64,000 bases of DNA from Diphasiastrum complanatum (taxonomy: Eukaryota; Streptophyta; Lycopodiopsida; Lycopodiales; Lycopodiaceae), in contig CM055111.1 of the NCBI GenBank assembly GCA_029204225.1, positions 25,860,761 through 25,924,760 on the forward strand, in the 5' to 3' direction. The position numbers and the translations under genes were made by a program. Below the pieces are notes generated by a model. The model was not told the DNA's origin and did no database searches. It worked only from the letters and a program-made list of their open reading frames with translations. Below, in pieces: positions 11,199 to 22,845 of the stretch (the stretch's first letter is position 1; each line of letters opens with the position of its first letter).

Positions 11199-12577
11199 CT
11201 ATTGGTTGCTATGGTGCTCGTGTGGTATACTCGCGAGGATCCTATCGTGATTCATAACTGACGTGGCGAGCAGGTAGGATCTTGTTGGGTTGTTTTGGGC
11301 AATCTTTGAAACTGTGTTTTCTGACACAGTCGGGACACTCGGCATGGTACTTGGTCTTGACTGGACGATCAACCATGAAATGGCCTGTTTCACCATAGAT
11401 GAAACATATGTTGTTCATTGGCCCTTGCGTGACTGCATAGCCATCTTGTATGGCTAGTGGTTCTGGACTTTCAAGTGGGTAGTCGTGATAATGCGAGGAG
11501 TGCCCAGTTTGTGACTATTGCTCTTCATATTGTTGGATGGCACGTGCTTAAATATGTTGATATGAAGGGCAAGCATCAGCAATATGCGTAGCCCGGCAGT
11601 GTGGGCACCAGATGGCTTTCTGTCTATTAGGTACCTGGGCAGTGTGTGGTTGACGAGACATACTGCGTTGGATAGACTTCAGAGTAGTTTGAAACTCATT
11701 GGTGAGTTTATCCATTTGTAGTTGATGTTGCTGATTAAGCAACTCCAACTGGGATTTCCAAAGCTGATCTCGGGTATCCTCGATCAGCTTCGACTCATGG
11801 ACATGAGCACGGGGTGCTTTCCTTTCCCCGGGTTCTTCAACATCTGATCCTTCATCTTCCTCGCGGATGGCATCAGACATAGCTAACTTGAGGCTCGTAT
11901 ATTCATCATTGGATCTAAGCTCGCGTCTAATCCATCTTGAAAGGCCGACTAAAAACCAGATGATGGGCTGTTCTTGTATTTGGCCTTTTAAGCGCTTGAA
12001 ACACTCAATAGTCTCGTACGCGTTCATCTTTTGCCATCTTGATGTTACTCAATTTGACAAAAGGACTCTCTATCAAACGAAAGGGCTTAAAACGCTTGAT
12101 AAAAGACTCTTTCAAAATTGACCAGTCTGTCTTATCTTCACGATCAAGGTTAAAAAACCAATCACGTGCTTTATCGATGATGGTCATAGAAAACAGTTGG
12201 ACCATAGCGTCGGGAGATGTTTCGCCATAAACGTCGCAGGCATTCTCAAAGATTTGCAAGAATCTCTGAGGGTCCGAACTACCGTCAAACTTTGGTAGAT
12301 CTAACTTGGGTGTTCTCCTCTCAAGATGAGCTCCGTAAGTGGTAGAAGCTCCATTAATTTTTATTCTGGCGTGTGATGTTTCAACACCAGAAACATGGGC
12401 TCGTGCTCGTGAAGACTCGGCTCTATCAGGTTCTTGTCCCTCGAATGGATTTGATGATGGCTCATGTATTTGGGACCTCATTCGGTAGAACCTATGACGT
12501 CTGATTTGTTTAGTTGTAGGAGACCTTATTTTGTATGGATAATCTTTTGGGATTTCAGGATCAGTATGTTGGTCCAT
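11199..12577 (-). pseudogene. Gypsy Gag (retrotrans_gag) with two Cys-rich motifs, frameshifted
   Basis: ATG at 12577 (MDQHTDPEIPKDYPYK). The core is the retrotransposon gag domain: RTPKLDLPKFDGSSDPQRFL, then DKARDWFFNLDR and a segment ending LKESFIKRFKPF. The frame breaks near 12010 and continues as 11548-12027, with an acidic stretch, a coiled-coil-like Q/L-rich part and a knuckle-like CPHCRATHIADAC (CX2CX3HX4C, one residue short of the standard spacing). After a stop a second cluster, CPDC...HSFKDCP, appears near 11300-11370. Such a paired arrangement is also seen in element B. It is inactive in its present state. Confidence 0.75.
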
Positions 12578-13430
12578 GGTGTACTTGTATGGGTTTCTGT
12601 TGTTTTTGGATTTTTTTAGAGTTTTTTGATTATTTTAGGGTTAGTAGGGAAGGTTAGGGGGAGACTCGGTATGAAAAGGGCTCTCTATTGGTATAAGTTT
12701 TATTTTTGGAAAACAATCCGAGTCAAAAAAAACAACTCGGTCGAGATCTGAGTCAGAAAACAACTCGATCGAGATTTTAAAAGAAAAAATTTGATGCACT
12801 TGCGTCGGTCGAGATGGTGAGGAAGGGAGACTCGGCTGAGATGGAAGAGAAGGTGCTCGGTTGAGACGGTGACGGAGGAGGTCTCGGCTGAGCTGAGAGA
12901 GAAGGAGTCGGCTGAGATAGTGACGGAGGGAGGTGCAGACGATAGGTAAACTACGGGTAGAGGAGGATGTAAAAGGATCTGAGGTTGTATGTAGGACGTG
13001 TGGAGGTTGGTTGCAGGTCGTTTTGAGCTGTGAACAGATGTTGAAATGTACCACATTTCTTGAATGGATCTGACCAGAGGTAGTGTTACAGCATTTGATC
13101 GTTTCAAAATGTGAGTGGTGCAAGCGGCAACCAACCAAATGTTGGCAGATCCCCTGCTCCAGAGGATCTGTTGGCTTTTTCTTGTCTTCTGATGTTGTCA
13201 AGAAAGGTTCTGTCTGTTATCAAGCTTCTTGGGCATTAATTGGCTGTTTTCTTGTTTATTATAATGCCCAGATCAGGCAGAGGGGGGCTAGTAATTGTTG
13301 TAGTTCTCGTCCTGCCTGTCAGAGGACACTCAGATTGGTCACTCTTGCATTGAAGCACATGCATAAACAACCATAATCAATCAAGCATGCATGCCAAAAC
13401 GTTCAACCATAAAATCAGCATGCAGAAACG
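12578..13430 (-). repeat. Leader of element A with TCGGTCGAGAT-type repeats
   Basis: From about 12720 to 12930 the motif (T)CGG(T/C)(C/T)GAGAT recurs at irregular spacing, mixed with purine runs. The same motif recurs at 40560-40735 in element B. The remainder to 13430 shows no coding domain. The exact primer site was not found. Confidence 0.5.
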
Positions 13431-14268
13431 TTGAACAATGATTGAAATTCTACTCTACTGCTGCAAAAACGAGATACAATCAGATCCTAAACATACTACA
13501 CTTGCATTAATCCACAAACATGAAACAAGAAACTAATCTAACAACATTATAGCAGTCCAAAGATCAAGAAACACTCATTTCTTGATTCTTGGACAGCCCA
13601 AGAACATCAAGAACAGGGTTGTAAGAGGATATGCAAAAATTACATCACAAACCCAGCCTATTTAGTTTACCTGAATGCTAGAATCTACATTAATCCACAA
13701 GCAAGAAAGGAAATCTAATCCACTCTAGGAAAGCAAAAAAACTAATCCACTCTAAAATCCAAAACCACACACAAAGGATGGAAGGGCAAGATCATGAATG
13801 CATCACTCAAGAAACAAGCATGATCAAGGAGCTCAATGGATGCACCAAACTCGTGGAGTAGATACATTACACAAAAAGCTCCTCTTCTCAAAGAGGGAGT
13901 CTCTTAAATAAGCAAGAGAGCTCCTTAGATGGCATCCTAATGGCATTTCCAAATTACACAAATTACAAGTGGAATAATGCTCTCCACTAGGTGTCACCAT
14001 CAAAAGGTGGCTCACTCTACTTTCTTTAAGAGGGGTCTACTTGCATTTATTACATTTGCCTAGAAATACTAGTTCCTACATGGTCATTCCATCTTTCGGG
14101 ATTCACCATGAGGCTTACACAGTTCTTGCTTGTCATTCTTAACTAGTACTTCTCGGCTCTCAGTCTTCGTTTGTCTCGTCTTCTCAGAGACCTCCTCAAT
14201 CTAAGGTGAGAGATGCTCTTGGGTAGCTCTGGCCAAGTATCTTGGGGATTCGTCAGAATCAGCCAACA
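13430..14268 (-). repeat. LTR of element A (left end approximate)
   Basis: The minus strand starts TGTTGGCTGATTCTGACG at 14268. Long blocks are shared with 41280-42271 and 50760-51145, including TCACCATCAAAAGGTGGCTC and CATGGTCATTCC(A)TCTTTC. The leftward limit was set where similarity to element B begins. Confidence 0.7.
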
Positions 14269-14650
14269 CGGCCGACAATTTGGGTGGTGGCTTGTGGTCG
14301 AGACGTGTGGATGATGCTCAAAGAAGGCGATTGATGATCTACTTAGCCATCCTCCCCCTCCCTGTGGTCTGTGGCACAACATTCTTTTTATTTTCAATTT
14401 TTTTTGCGAGACAACGCAGTGCGCGTGCCCCTCCATGTTGCAGAGAGAGAGGAAAATGTAAACGGGGGTTGTGCCAAGCCCCACCACCCTCCCCCAAAAA
14501 AAATGAGAGACAAGGGTGGAATGTACTATGTAGCCCTCTCCCCCACCCTAAAAAAAGGAATGTGTGGGGAGGCTAAATCCACCCCTTCCACCGCCCACTC
14601 CCACCGCCCGCCCCCCTTCCTCCCCCCACTCCCACCCACCGCATGCCCGC
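14269..14650. other. Low-complexity C/T- and G/A-rich spacer
   Basis: A C-rich stretch (14580-14640) with CCCACC runs. Overlapping proline- and arginine-rich open frames on both strands look compositional. No gene supported. Confidence 0.4.
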
Positions 14651-15655
14651 ATGAGTGGGCTTAGAGAGAGAGAGAGATGGGGAGCGAAAGTTGCCACATA
14701 GGCTTGCCATGTGTAAAACCATTTAGGCTTTGGACTTGCCACGTGGAAAGCCACGTAGGACTACCATAGGCTTGTGTAGCAGGCCACATGGGCATGTCAT
14801 AGGTCAGCTATCTACCAAGCATGCTACAAACTGCCACGTGGCAAGTCATGTAGGCCTACCCCATGGCAAGTCATGCAAGCTTGGGGTTTGCCATGTGGCA
14901 AACCATGTAGTTCTAACATAGGCTTGGCCAACCAGGCTCTGCCGCGTAGGCCTGAGTGGACATAGAGAGAGAGAGAGAGAGAATTGGGACTCGAAAGTTG
15001 CCACATGGCAAGTCACGTAGGCCTACCACGTGGAAAACCATGTAGGCTTGGAACTATCCATGTAGCAAGCCACGTAAGCCTACCATAGGTTTGTGTAGCT
15101 TGCTACATGGCCTACCATAGGTTTGTGTAGTAGGCCACATAGGCCTACTATCTACCAAGCCTATCATAGGTTGCCACATGGCAAGCCACATAGGCCTGCT
15201 ACATGGCAAATCATGCAAGCTTGTTTGCCACATGGCAAGCCATGTAGGCCTACATAGGCTTGTGCGGCAAGCCAACCAAGCTTTGCCACGTAGGCCTGAT
15301 TGGACCCAGAGAGAGAGAAAGAGAGGTGGGCTCGAAAGTGACACATTGCAAGCAAAGTAAGCCTACCATAGGCTTGCGTAGCAGACCACATAGGCATCGC
15401 ATAGGCCTCATGTCCATGCAAGCATGTTGCAGGTTGCCACATAGGCTTGCCATAGGCTTGTGTGGCAAGCCAACCAGGATTTGCCACGTAGGCTTGACTG
15501 GACCTAGAGAGAGAGAGGTGGGGATCGCAAGCTACCACGTGACAAGCCACGTAGGCCTGCCACGTGGAAAACCATGTAGGGTTGGTACTTCCCATGTCGT
15601 AAGCCACGTAGGACTACCATAGGCTTGTGTAACAGGCCACACAGGCATGTCTGCC
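14650..15655. repeat. GC-rich minisatellite (GCCACGTAGGCCTACCATAGG-type) with GA anchors
   Basis: A short unit of about 25-35 bp built from GCCACGTAGG, CTACCATAGGCTTGTGTAGC and CCACATGGCAAGCCA is repeated dozens of times. It is organised into longer blocks that each begin with a (GA)n tract followed by GGG(A/C)(T/G)CGAAAGTTGCCAC-like sequence, at about 14665, 14965, 15308 and 15505. Open frames here on both strands are by-products of the repeat (for example periodic HGLPxGK). Confidence 0.85.
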
Positions 15656-16236
15656 AAATACGACCGAAAAACTCATCGGTCCGACAAAGGTCTTGCAGAG
15701 AAAGATACAACTTGAATTGGAAAGCATAACTGATTAACCTCTCCAATCCGGCTCAAAGCATCAACGACACAATTCGACATACTTCGACGGTACTTAATGT
15801 CGAATTCGAGCTCCTGAACGAGTTCCAACCAACGAGCCTTACGACCCCTAAGGTCCGAGGCATCACAGATAAACTTAAGAGACTCATGCCTAAAAAGGAT
15901 TTAACTTCGCTTATGGTTTTTAGAATAGGCCAATCACGAACTTACTGGACCTTATCGTAATCGATCTCAAGACCTCGATCGGAAACGATATGTCCCAACA
16001 AGTACTTGAGTCTTGTTTTAAAGAACTCACACTTAGACTCCTTAGCATAAAGTCTTGCTTGTCTTAGAATATCTAAGACCGTACGCAAATGCGCCTCATG
16101 CTCCTCAAGAGTCCTACTATAAACCAAAATGTCATCCAAAAATACCACCGATTAAATCTACCTTATCAAGATTCATAATATGGAAAGATAAACTATCTAC
16201 ATAATTCTGAATCTTCAACGGCACATAGGGGACAAA
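15656..16236 (-). pseudogene. Gypsy RT C-terminus and RNase H end
   Basis: 15942-16148 reads FLDDILVYSRTLEEHEAHL, the catalytic palm motif region of Ty3/Gypsy RT, followed by KCEFFKTRLKYLLGHIVSD. Downstream (about 15690-15880) the minus strand carries the RNase H tail, with ARWLELVQELEFDIKYRR and VVDALSRI, in another frame. Most of the RNase H domain is missing. The piece stops at the minisatellite near 15655, so integrase is lost. Confidence 0.85.
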
Positions 16237-16700
16237 CTAGTCCCAGACTTGCTGCTCCCCACCCAATGTCATCCTAACCACGTACTTGTGGTCACTTGGT
16301 GCGGTTGCCAACTGTAGAGTCTGCACAAATTTAGCATTAATAAAATTATGCGTAGAACCGTCATCAAACAAAATACTCACGGGTTGGCTGTCTACGAACC
16401 CACTCATTCGAATGAGGTCATGAGGTCCAAACACCGCGGTATTAAAATAACAATTACTACATACAGTTTCATCCTTGAAAGATACATCAATACAAGAAAT
16501 AGAAGAATTACCTAGAGCCTTGACAGAGCAACCACCCTTCTTCCGTTTCTTCGGGCAGTCCTTGGAAAGGTGCCCCTTCTCCATGCAGGGAGAAACACAA
16601 CCCGCCGCATTTGGCCTTGTCAAAGTCAGCTCTCTCCAACCGAGAGTGCTTCTTTTTCTTTTCCAAAGGGGAAGCTTAATCAACAACTCTCTCTTTGCCC
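16237..16700 (-). pseudogene. Gypsy nucleocapsid knuckle and aspartic protease
   Basis: The frame begins with a knuckle-like CMEKGHLSKDCPKKRKKGG. The first cysteine has an extra residue (CX3C) compared with the usual CX2C. It is followed by a retropepsin-like domain with SILFDDGSTHNFINAKF, where DGS replaces the common D(S/T)G; the preceding D could be the active residue. The C-terminal part runs to about 16237. Only the end of RT follows, so most of RT is deleted at about 16150-16200. Confidence 0.75.
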
Positions 16701-16750
16701 TTTTCAAAGGAAGGGCCCGAAGAGGGTTTGTCCTTGGATTCAGGCTTCTG

Positions 16751-17431
16751 TTACTCTTTGCGGGTTACTATGTGCGTATCGTTGAAAATTCGAGCGAAAC
16801 GCACGACATCCTCAAGGGATTGTGGCTGATTGCGGCAGACCTCCAACTGATACTTCTTTGGGCAAGAATGCAACTTGAGGAGAACTCCGTCAATGCGGTT
16901 AATAAACCGCGAAGCAACTTCTTGGAAGTATTGCAAATAGACATCCAAGGGTTTCGTCCCCATTTGCAATGTACCAAATCGACGATAATATTCAAAATCA
17001 TCGAGGACTGGCATAAACGTGGCCTTAAAGGCTACCTGGAAATCATCCCAAGTAGTTGGGACTGTAGCATGCTTCTTAAGATCTTGCCACCATGAGTATG
17101 CTTTACCACGTAAAAACATAATGGCAGTCGCAATCCGGGAGCTGTCTGGCAGATCATGCATGAAAAACTGTGATGTCCATCGATCAAGCCAAGCCAAGAC
17201 CACGTCTTGGTGTTTGTCCTTTTTCTCCCCCGTAAAGAATTCTGAGGTGAACATCGGGTTGAGGAGTGCTTGCCGAGATCGGGTCATAGCCCTCATTTCG
17301 GCCTCCGCCCGTTCATGCTTGGACCGCATGTCGACAATTTGTTGTTGCAACAGATTTATCGCACGCGCCATTTCCCATGTATAAGCCCCAGTCGTGCTTG
17401 GAGCTTGGGTGACATCCATAGGAGTCTCCAT
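16751..17431 (-). pseudogene. Gypsy Gag
   Basis: First in-frame ATG at 17431 (METPMDVTQAPSTTGAYTW); an open frame of 226 codons. It contains a coiled-coil-like stretch (NLLQQQIVDMRSKHERAEAE) and the retrotrans_gag core: VVLAWLDRWTSQFF, GKAYSWWQDLKKHA, and WDDFQVAFKATFMP. It ends at 16751, just before the knuckle/protease frame, which is in another frame. The gag core itself is uninterrupted. Confidence 0.85.
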
Positions 17432-17899
17432 GGCAAGGGTAAAGTGTAGGAAGAAACTAGAGGAAAAATGGAGAGCAACGGCATCCAAACCATCAAAAAC
17501 TGGCAACTATAGCTTAAAAGGCCAAGAAAATAAACTAATTTGAGCTTAGAGAGCAAAAACAAGCAACTTAGGAAAATGGGGTGAAGGAATGAGAACGTAC
17601 ACTCCTTTACCCCCTCCCCTAAGCTCCTCCCTTTCCTCCATGCAAAAAGGACAAGTGGGGCCCAAGAAAGCCCCCCCCCATTTGTCCCTTCTAGAGACTC
17701 CTCACCATGTGGGACCACCTATAGGTGCCACATGGCCCATGGACTTTAAAAAATATGAAATCCGCTTTTGGCCCCTTCTCCTCATCATGCCCTTTGCGTA
17801 CCTCAAACTGTACTCCAAGACTTTGGAGTTATGCAAGTACAGGGGGAGGAGAGGAAGGAGAAGGAACGGCCTTCAAAAGAACAACATCCAAAGACGTTC
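17432..17899 (-). other. Gypsy leader or flank
   Basis: Pyrimidine-rich sequence upstream of the minus-strand gag. No LTR partner or primer site was recognised. It joins directly to the Penelope-like frame at about 17.9 kb. Confidence 0.3.
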
Positions 17900-19340
17900 T
17901 AGTTTTCTGCTATTAAAAAAACTTCAGTTTTCCATTTTGATAACAAACCATGGACTCCAAAAGATTCTTCAATATGGTAAATGAACTTCTTAATACACGT
18001 AGTTATAGATTTTAACAAGCAAGCATCTACTGAAAGAGGAGGACAAAATTTAGTGCCTTTAGAAAAGGACTCTTTCAAAAACGATGAGGGAAGGATTGAA
18101 GTATCTGTAGTAACAATATGACCTATTGAAGGATCACAAAACTTCAAATAAAAAGAGCCACCACAAGAACAAGGGCTATTAAGAATAGACAACTTTTTCT
18201 TTTCTGAAAGATTCTGACCAATATCATCATGATTAAAGGCTTGTCCTATAGTTTTAACATATTTCCAAGCAACCACTAGATGATTCCAGATTTTCTTCAC
18301 ACAAGGAGGAAGAGCATTCATAACTTTAGGCTTTCTAAGAATAGAGCTCAAACTAATTTTGTCAAGATCAAGTGAAGTAAAAATTGTGATGAGTAGATCT
18401 TTACTAGAGGTAAAACATTAAGTTTTAAGCTTTGGATTTTATAGAGCGACTTAAAAGAGTTTTAAGTTGATAAAAATGTGAATGTGAATGTAGATCTTAA
18501 CAAGACATATTATCTAAAGTATAGAGCAACCGAAACAGGTTATTAGGATTGTATCTATTAAACATATTGAGGGAGAACTTACTCAAAGACATGACACGAT
18601 CCAAATAAAGTAACCTCCTTATGTAATCTCTATAAGCAAACGTTTTAGAGACAACATTATTACTAGGGGTCAAAAAGTTAGAAGTATTAAAAGTAGCACG
18701 AGGAGAAGGGAGGGGTGTGATCACAGCATGTGGAATGTAGCAATTTGGAGGAGGGGGTAGATATTCTGACATAGGTTTCCAAACTTTCAAACTATTGCGA
18801 ACATAAGGTGTAATGTTTCTAGGTTTAGAGTGGGTTCCCCACAACATGGAAGTTTTTTTGGCAAAGTTTCTCCTTTTTCGTAACTTGGACTTACCCTCAA
18901 GATTATAACCTCTAGGAAAAAAGGACTGAAGAGTTCTCATCCAAAAAAGTTCACAAAGCCACGCTACCTTGAAAAACTCACTACACTTCGTATGTTATAA
19001 GTGACATAGATTTCTTGGGTGGTATGGATTGGGTAAGAGGCCTAGAGGAATGCATGTGATTTTTTCTAAGACATCTAAGGCGATTCAAAATTCTAATATG
19101 GTTATTTGTATAATGAGTACTAACAAGCAAAGACTTAATAGGACCGTCTTCAAAATTATGAAGTTTATTCAAAATACGTCTAGACAAAAAGATAAACCTT
19201 TCTCTATGATTTGTACCATTTCTACTAGCAAAACAAAGGGGTAAAGGAATAGAAGAGCAAACCTCTAAAGTGTTGATAGTAGAAGAGCCATAGATTATAT
19301 TTTGAGTAGTCAGGCAATTGTTTAAGACCAAGCCTTCTGA
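17900..19340 (-). pseudogene. Probable Penelope-like retroelement N-terminal region
   Basis: Three minus-strand open stretches (18981-19331, 18497-18940, 17899-18351), broken by stops or frameshifts, read as one degraded protein. The last carries a Cys-x-Cys (PCSCGG), then DPSIGHIVTTDTSILP and FSKGTKFCPPLSVDACLLKS. From memory of family patterns, a Cys pair followed by 'GHvvTgDlsi...kGpkf.p' lies just upstream of the RT core in Penelope-like elements. RT and any GIY-YIG endonuclease are absent because the frame ends at the Gypsy junction. The upstream part (RFIFLSRRILNKLHNFEDGP) was not matched to a domain. Assignment is tentative. Confidence 0.45.
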
Positions 19341-22138
19341 AGGCTATTGGTCTGAGGTCAAAATTAGTGTTGACCACACCCCTCGTTTGTTTAACAGGGC
19401 TGATGTAAAGTGGTGAGGCACCTAAATAGGTCCACCTGTTACACTCTAAAGATCACTGACAATAGCATGCAATCAAGTGCTTGCGACTTCCTGACGTAAC
19501 ACCACTTGCCTCCCTCTCACACCAAAAGTCTTTCACGAAACTAACCAAAAAGCCCCTAATCCTAAAAGGACCCAAAGAAAAGAAACTTCATGAGTATCGT
19601 TCAGACTCTAACATGGTGAGACAAAGTTAATTGGACCGTGAGAGAGTCAATCACACAAAAAAATTTCGGAAAAGGTTCAAATATGAAAAGTAGATACTTA
19701 GAAGAGAACCAAAAAAATGATGAAGGTACAACGCTTAGAAACAATATACGAGCAACTCAAAAAGTCAAAGGATCTAAGTCGGAACAATAATATAAAATTC
19801 AATAAACAAAAAATCTTAGCCAAACAACATTGCTTATGTCTCATCAGTACCCAAGCAGAAGTTGCTAACTGGGTTTCGAAAGAATCCGAATTCTCTTGGG
19901 TAAACCCAGTGTTGATTGAGAAGCAAAAGACAACCAGTAAGAAGAAAGAAAAAATAATAATAATTAAAATAAAATGAAATTCAGAAATAAAATTTATAAA
20001 TTTATAAAATCTAATTAAAAATAAAATAATAAAATAAAATAAATAAGAACAAGGATCGTATTACTGAAACAAAGACAAAATACTAGAAACAACATATCAA
20101 CATTATCATCTAGAATATTGTTTTTTTGTTTTCTTCGTAGAATAAGTATGATTTGCATGGCTGTCATTACAATTGCGATATCAGTTTACGATAAAGAATT
20201 GATAGTAGACATCTCTCTTTGAAGATTTCTAGTGAATAATTGTGGCTATACAAATTTCACAACACATCCATGAATATGGTAGCAAATATTGCAGATATTA
20301 GCAAAGTTATAAAAGTGTCAAAAAGTTTATGGGTGGATTGTTGCAAATCCGTAAAACAAAACTTGTTAGCACTTTAACATATTTTAGGTTCAGCAAAGAA
20401 AGTCGCAACTTTACATAAAAGTTGCAAAGTCATGTAAGCTGTAATTTCCCCTAAAGATGAGCACTTGATGTCTCGGTTGTGATGACATCCGTATGAGGCT
20501 TGACGTGAGCTGTTATATTAGATTCTGTCATGATAATTGTTTTAGCAACGATGTTGAGAGAGATTGATGTTGTAGATGTCACTATCCAGTTGGTAGTACC
20601 GTGTAGGTAGGACATGGAGCAAATTTTCATCTTGATTTGTTGAGGGTGGATTTTGATTTTGTTACTTGGAAATCAAGTATATATAGTGATTCCCTAGTCG
20701 CTGCCTTTTATGTTCACACCCAACAGATGGAAGTTTGAGGCAATAACAGGTTTTCGATGCCCTTGGATGTTCTGGATCGCAGACACACTACATCGATGAT
20801 TTCGATGAGGTTTTGACCTGGGCCAATAGGCCTAGGTAATCTTATGGAATTTCATCATGATGAGTATAGATCATTGCAAATGAGGAATTCCTAGTGAGCG
20901 CGAGTGATCAAGTAGAATTTGTCCCAGCCCTTTGTTCACAAAGAACGTTGCTCCTACCAATTGAATGGTCTGGTGAATTTTCAGATTGACGCAATGCAGG
21001 TGATTCCCCGCCTGTGACATTGTGAGAAGTTCCTTGAACCTTATCATTTAGAAGGAGGTAAGTAAACCTCCGGAAGGATCGTAGACAAACAGATCAAGCA
21101 GACCAGGCAAACTATAGATGTCCAATTAGGAGCCACATCTAGTGGTGAAAATAGTTGCATGCATGCATGTTGAGCATGCCATCAGATTTCTCAAGAGTTG
21201 CAAAATTGCTTACTGAAGCTTTGCTGAAAAAAGAAAAAAGTTTCACGCAAGATTGCATACAAGAAAGCTTTTTTCTAACATTATTACCCAAAATAAATCC
21301 CGCAAGATGAAGGGCAAAGGGGTAGATCGCAGGGATAAATGACCCATATCGCAACCTAGATGACCATCGTAGCTCCTACTGTTCCAGCAAATTTCCACAA
21401 AGCATATCGTGCCCTTAAACGAACTTCTGTCTCTGCAACAATCATCTGATATTTCTTGCAGCCACATTGTAATATTTTGTATTATATCAGACTCCTTCAC
21501 ATTGTAATAATGCAGACAAAAAGCAACTAGAAGAGGAATCGAAAGACATTAACAAATGAATTTAGAGAGATCTTTCCGAAAGGAATCCACTTAGGTCTAA
21601 CTATGAAAGCCTAAAGGGCAGTTAATAATAGGATAGATTTGTTGCCTAATAGTCATCTGCTTCTTGGCAACCTTGTAACTTGACTGAGACACAGAAAGAT
21701 GAACTGGATCGTCTTGAAGGAGTATGCTTCACAGAGTTAGGTTTAAATTCAGAATCAAAATGTTCCTCAAATTGGGTCAAGACAAGTTAACTGTTATGCC
21801 CATTAAAGGCTTCTAGGTTAGCACTTGGTTTAACTACTGCTTCTGTAATAGATATGAACACATTGTCTCATCCTTTTTGGCGTTTCTAGATGACATAATG
21901 TCTTCTACATTGGAGGAGTATTAGTGTTTCTAAATGACAGTAAGACATTGGAGGAGCATGTAGAACGTCTCAAGCCTATGTATAGGATTTTGAACAAGGG
22001 AAGCTTAATGCTAAATTATCCAACTAGCCAGCCTAATCTCCACCGTCGGTCAACATAGGGCAAGGCATGGTCAAAACTCTAGATGTACATGCGGCCCAAT
22101 GGAAACGTAATATTCGCAAAATTCTCCGTCACTGGCAA
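19341..22138. other. Intronic sequence, no gene recognised
   Basis: AT-rich, with A/AAT-rich runs near 19950-20050. A minus-strand frame at 21243-21500 and a neighbouring frame at 21139-21354 show no family. Nothing else seen. Confidence 0.4.
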
Positions 22139-22196
22139 CTCACCCTCTCTCTCTCTCTCTCTCTCTCGCTGTCTCTCTCTCTCTCTCTCTCTCACG
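22139..22196. repeat. (CT)n microsatellite
   Basis: CT repeats interrupted once by CGCTG. It produces an artificial Arg-Glu repeat in the minus-strand frame 22079-22486. Confidence 0.95.
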
Positions 22197-22772
22197 CACA
22201 ATTTGCCACCTTCCGGGACTTGTTGCCAGGAAGTGATGAGCAGCACCACTATCATGCTTTGAGGATTGTTTGCGTGCGCATCAAAATTATGCTTAAGAAT
22301 TGCTTGCCAATTTTTACATTCACCGTGCACTTTTGCCCAAAATGCAGGCTTTCCTCGTTCACAAGCTCTCTTATTCTTCTCTCTATCTTCTAGATAGCTG
22401 CTGCATTCGACAGAATAACGGTTGGCCATGCATGGTGCTACATGATCTAAGAGGGGTGCGGCACCCGGTTGACATGCTGCAATCAAAATGAGGTTTGACG
22501 TATTTGCCCCACAAACTTGTTGGGCTTCCTTTCATCTTGCTTCGGCAAAAAAATATAAATTGGCAGCAACTCTTGCTATAAGGGCAACGGTGAGTCCCAT
22601 ACATTTAACAGGAGAGGTTTTAATCTTTAAACTTTACAAGAGAGATTGTGACATTTACATGCTAGCGGATAGGCACATCTTTTCAAGGTGTACTTGGAAT
22701 GAATTTTTGCGCAGCAACTAAAGGGGCAGAGCATATTGCTTCGGGCAGCAAGTTCTCGGGAGATGGGGCCAT

Positions 22773-22775
<3 letters not shown>

Positions 22776-22815
<40 letters not shown>
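22776..22815. repeat. (CT)n microsatellite next to exon 1 donor
   Basis: About 20 CT units, 30 bp inside intron 1 of the DUF1218 gene. Read through on the minus strand it gives a false RERERE extension of exon 1. Confidence 0.95.
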
Positions 22816-22818
<3 letters not shown>

Positions 22819-22845
22819 CGGAAATGTGCTGAACAAATATTTTAC

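Larger units (their letters stand above)
9760..14268 (-). mobile_element. Gypsy-type element A, gag region plus 5' LTR, truncated
   Basis: A minus-strand element with its LTR start at 14268, a leader, a long gag region and a downstream conserved region to about 9760. No RT, RNase H or integrase is visible and no 3' LTR is found. The same set of segments in the same order recurs at 37.6-42.27 kb (element B). It lies inside intron 1 of the DUF1218 gene. Confidence 0.7.
8621..22845 (-). other. Intron 1 of the DUF1218 gene (~14.2 kb), filled with TEs
   Basis: Donor CACAG|GTAAA at 22846/22845 and acceptor TTTTGCAG at 8621 are both phase 0. Inside lie the Gypsy A gag element, a minisatellite, another Gypsy fragment, a Penelope-like fragment and two CT tracts; the TE coding strand is mostly minus, the same as the gene. 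The join is an inference from motif order, phase and absence of a closer first exon. The alternative is that exon 1 belongs to a separate, broken paralogue. Confidence 0.55.

Noticed and set aside
14280-15746. Many overlapping open frames on both strands
   Set aside because: Artefacts of low complexity and the minisatellite; they have periodic repeats and no domain.
22079-22486. 135-codon frame with a long Arg-Glu repeat
   Set aside because: Generated by the (CT)n microsatellite; no domain.
22383-22620. Minus-strand reading with GLTVALIARVAANLYFFAEA, resembling a second DUF1218 helix close to exon 1
   Set aside because: It needs a frame change, is followed by a stop, and lacks clear splice sites. 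The exon at 8334-8620 fits in phase and motif order. Kept only as a possible decayed duplicate.
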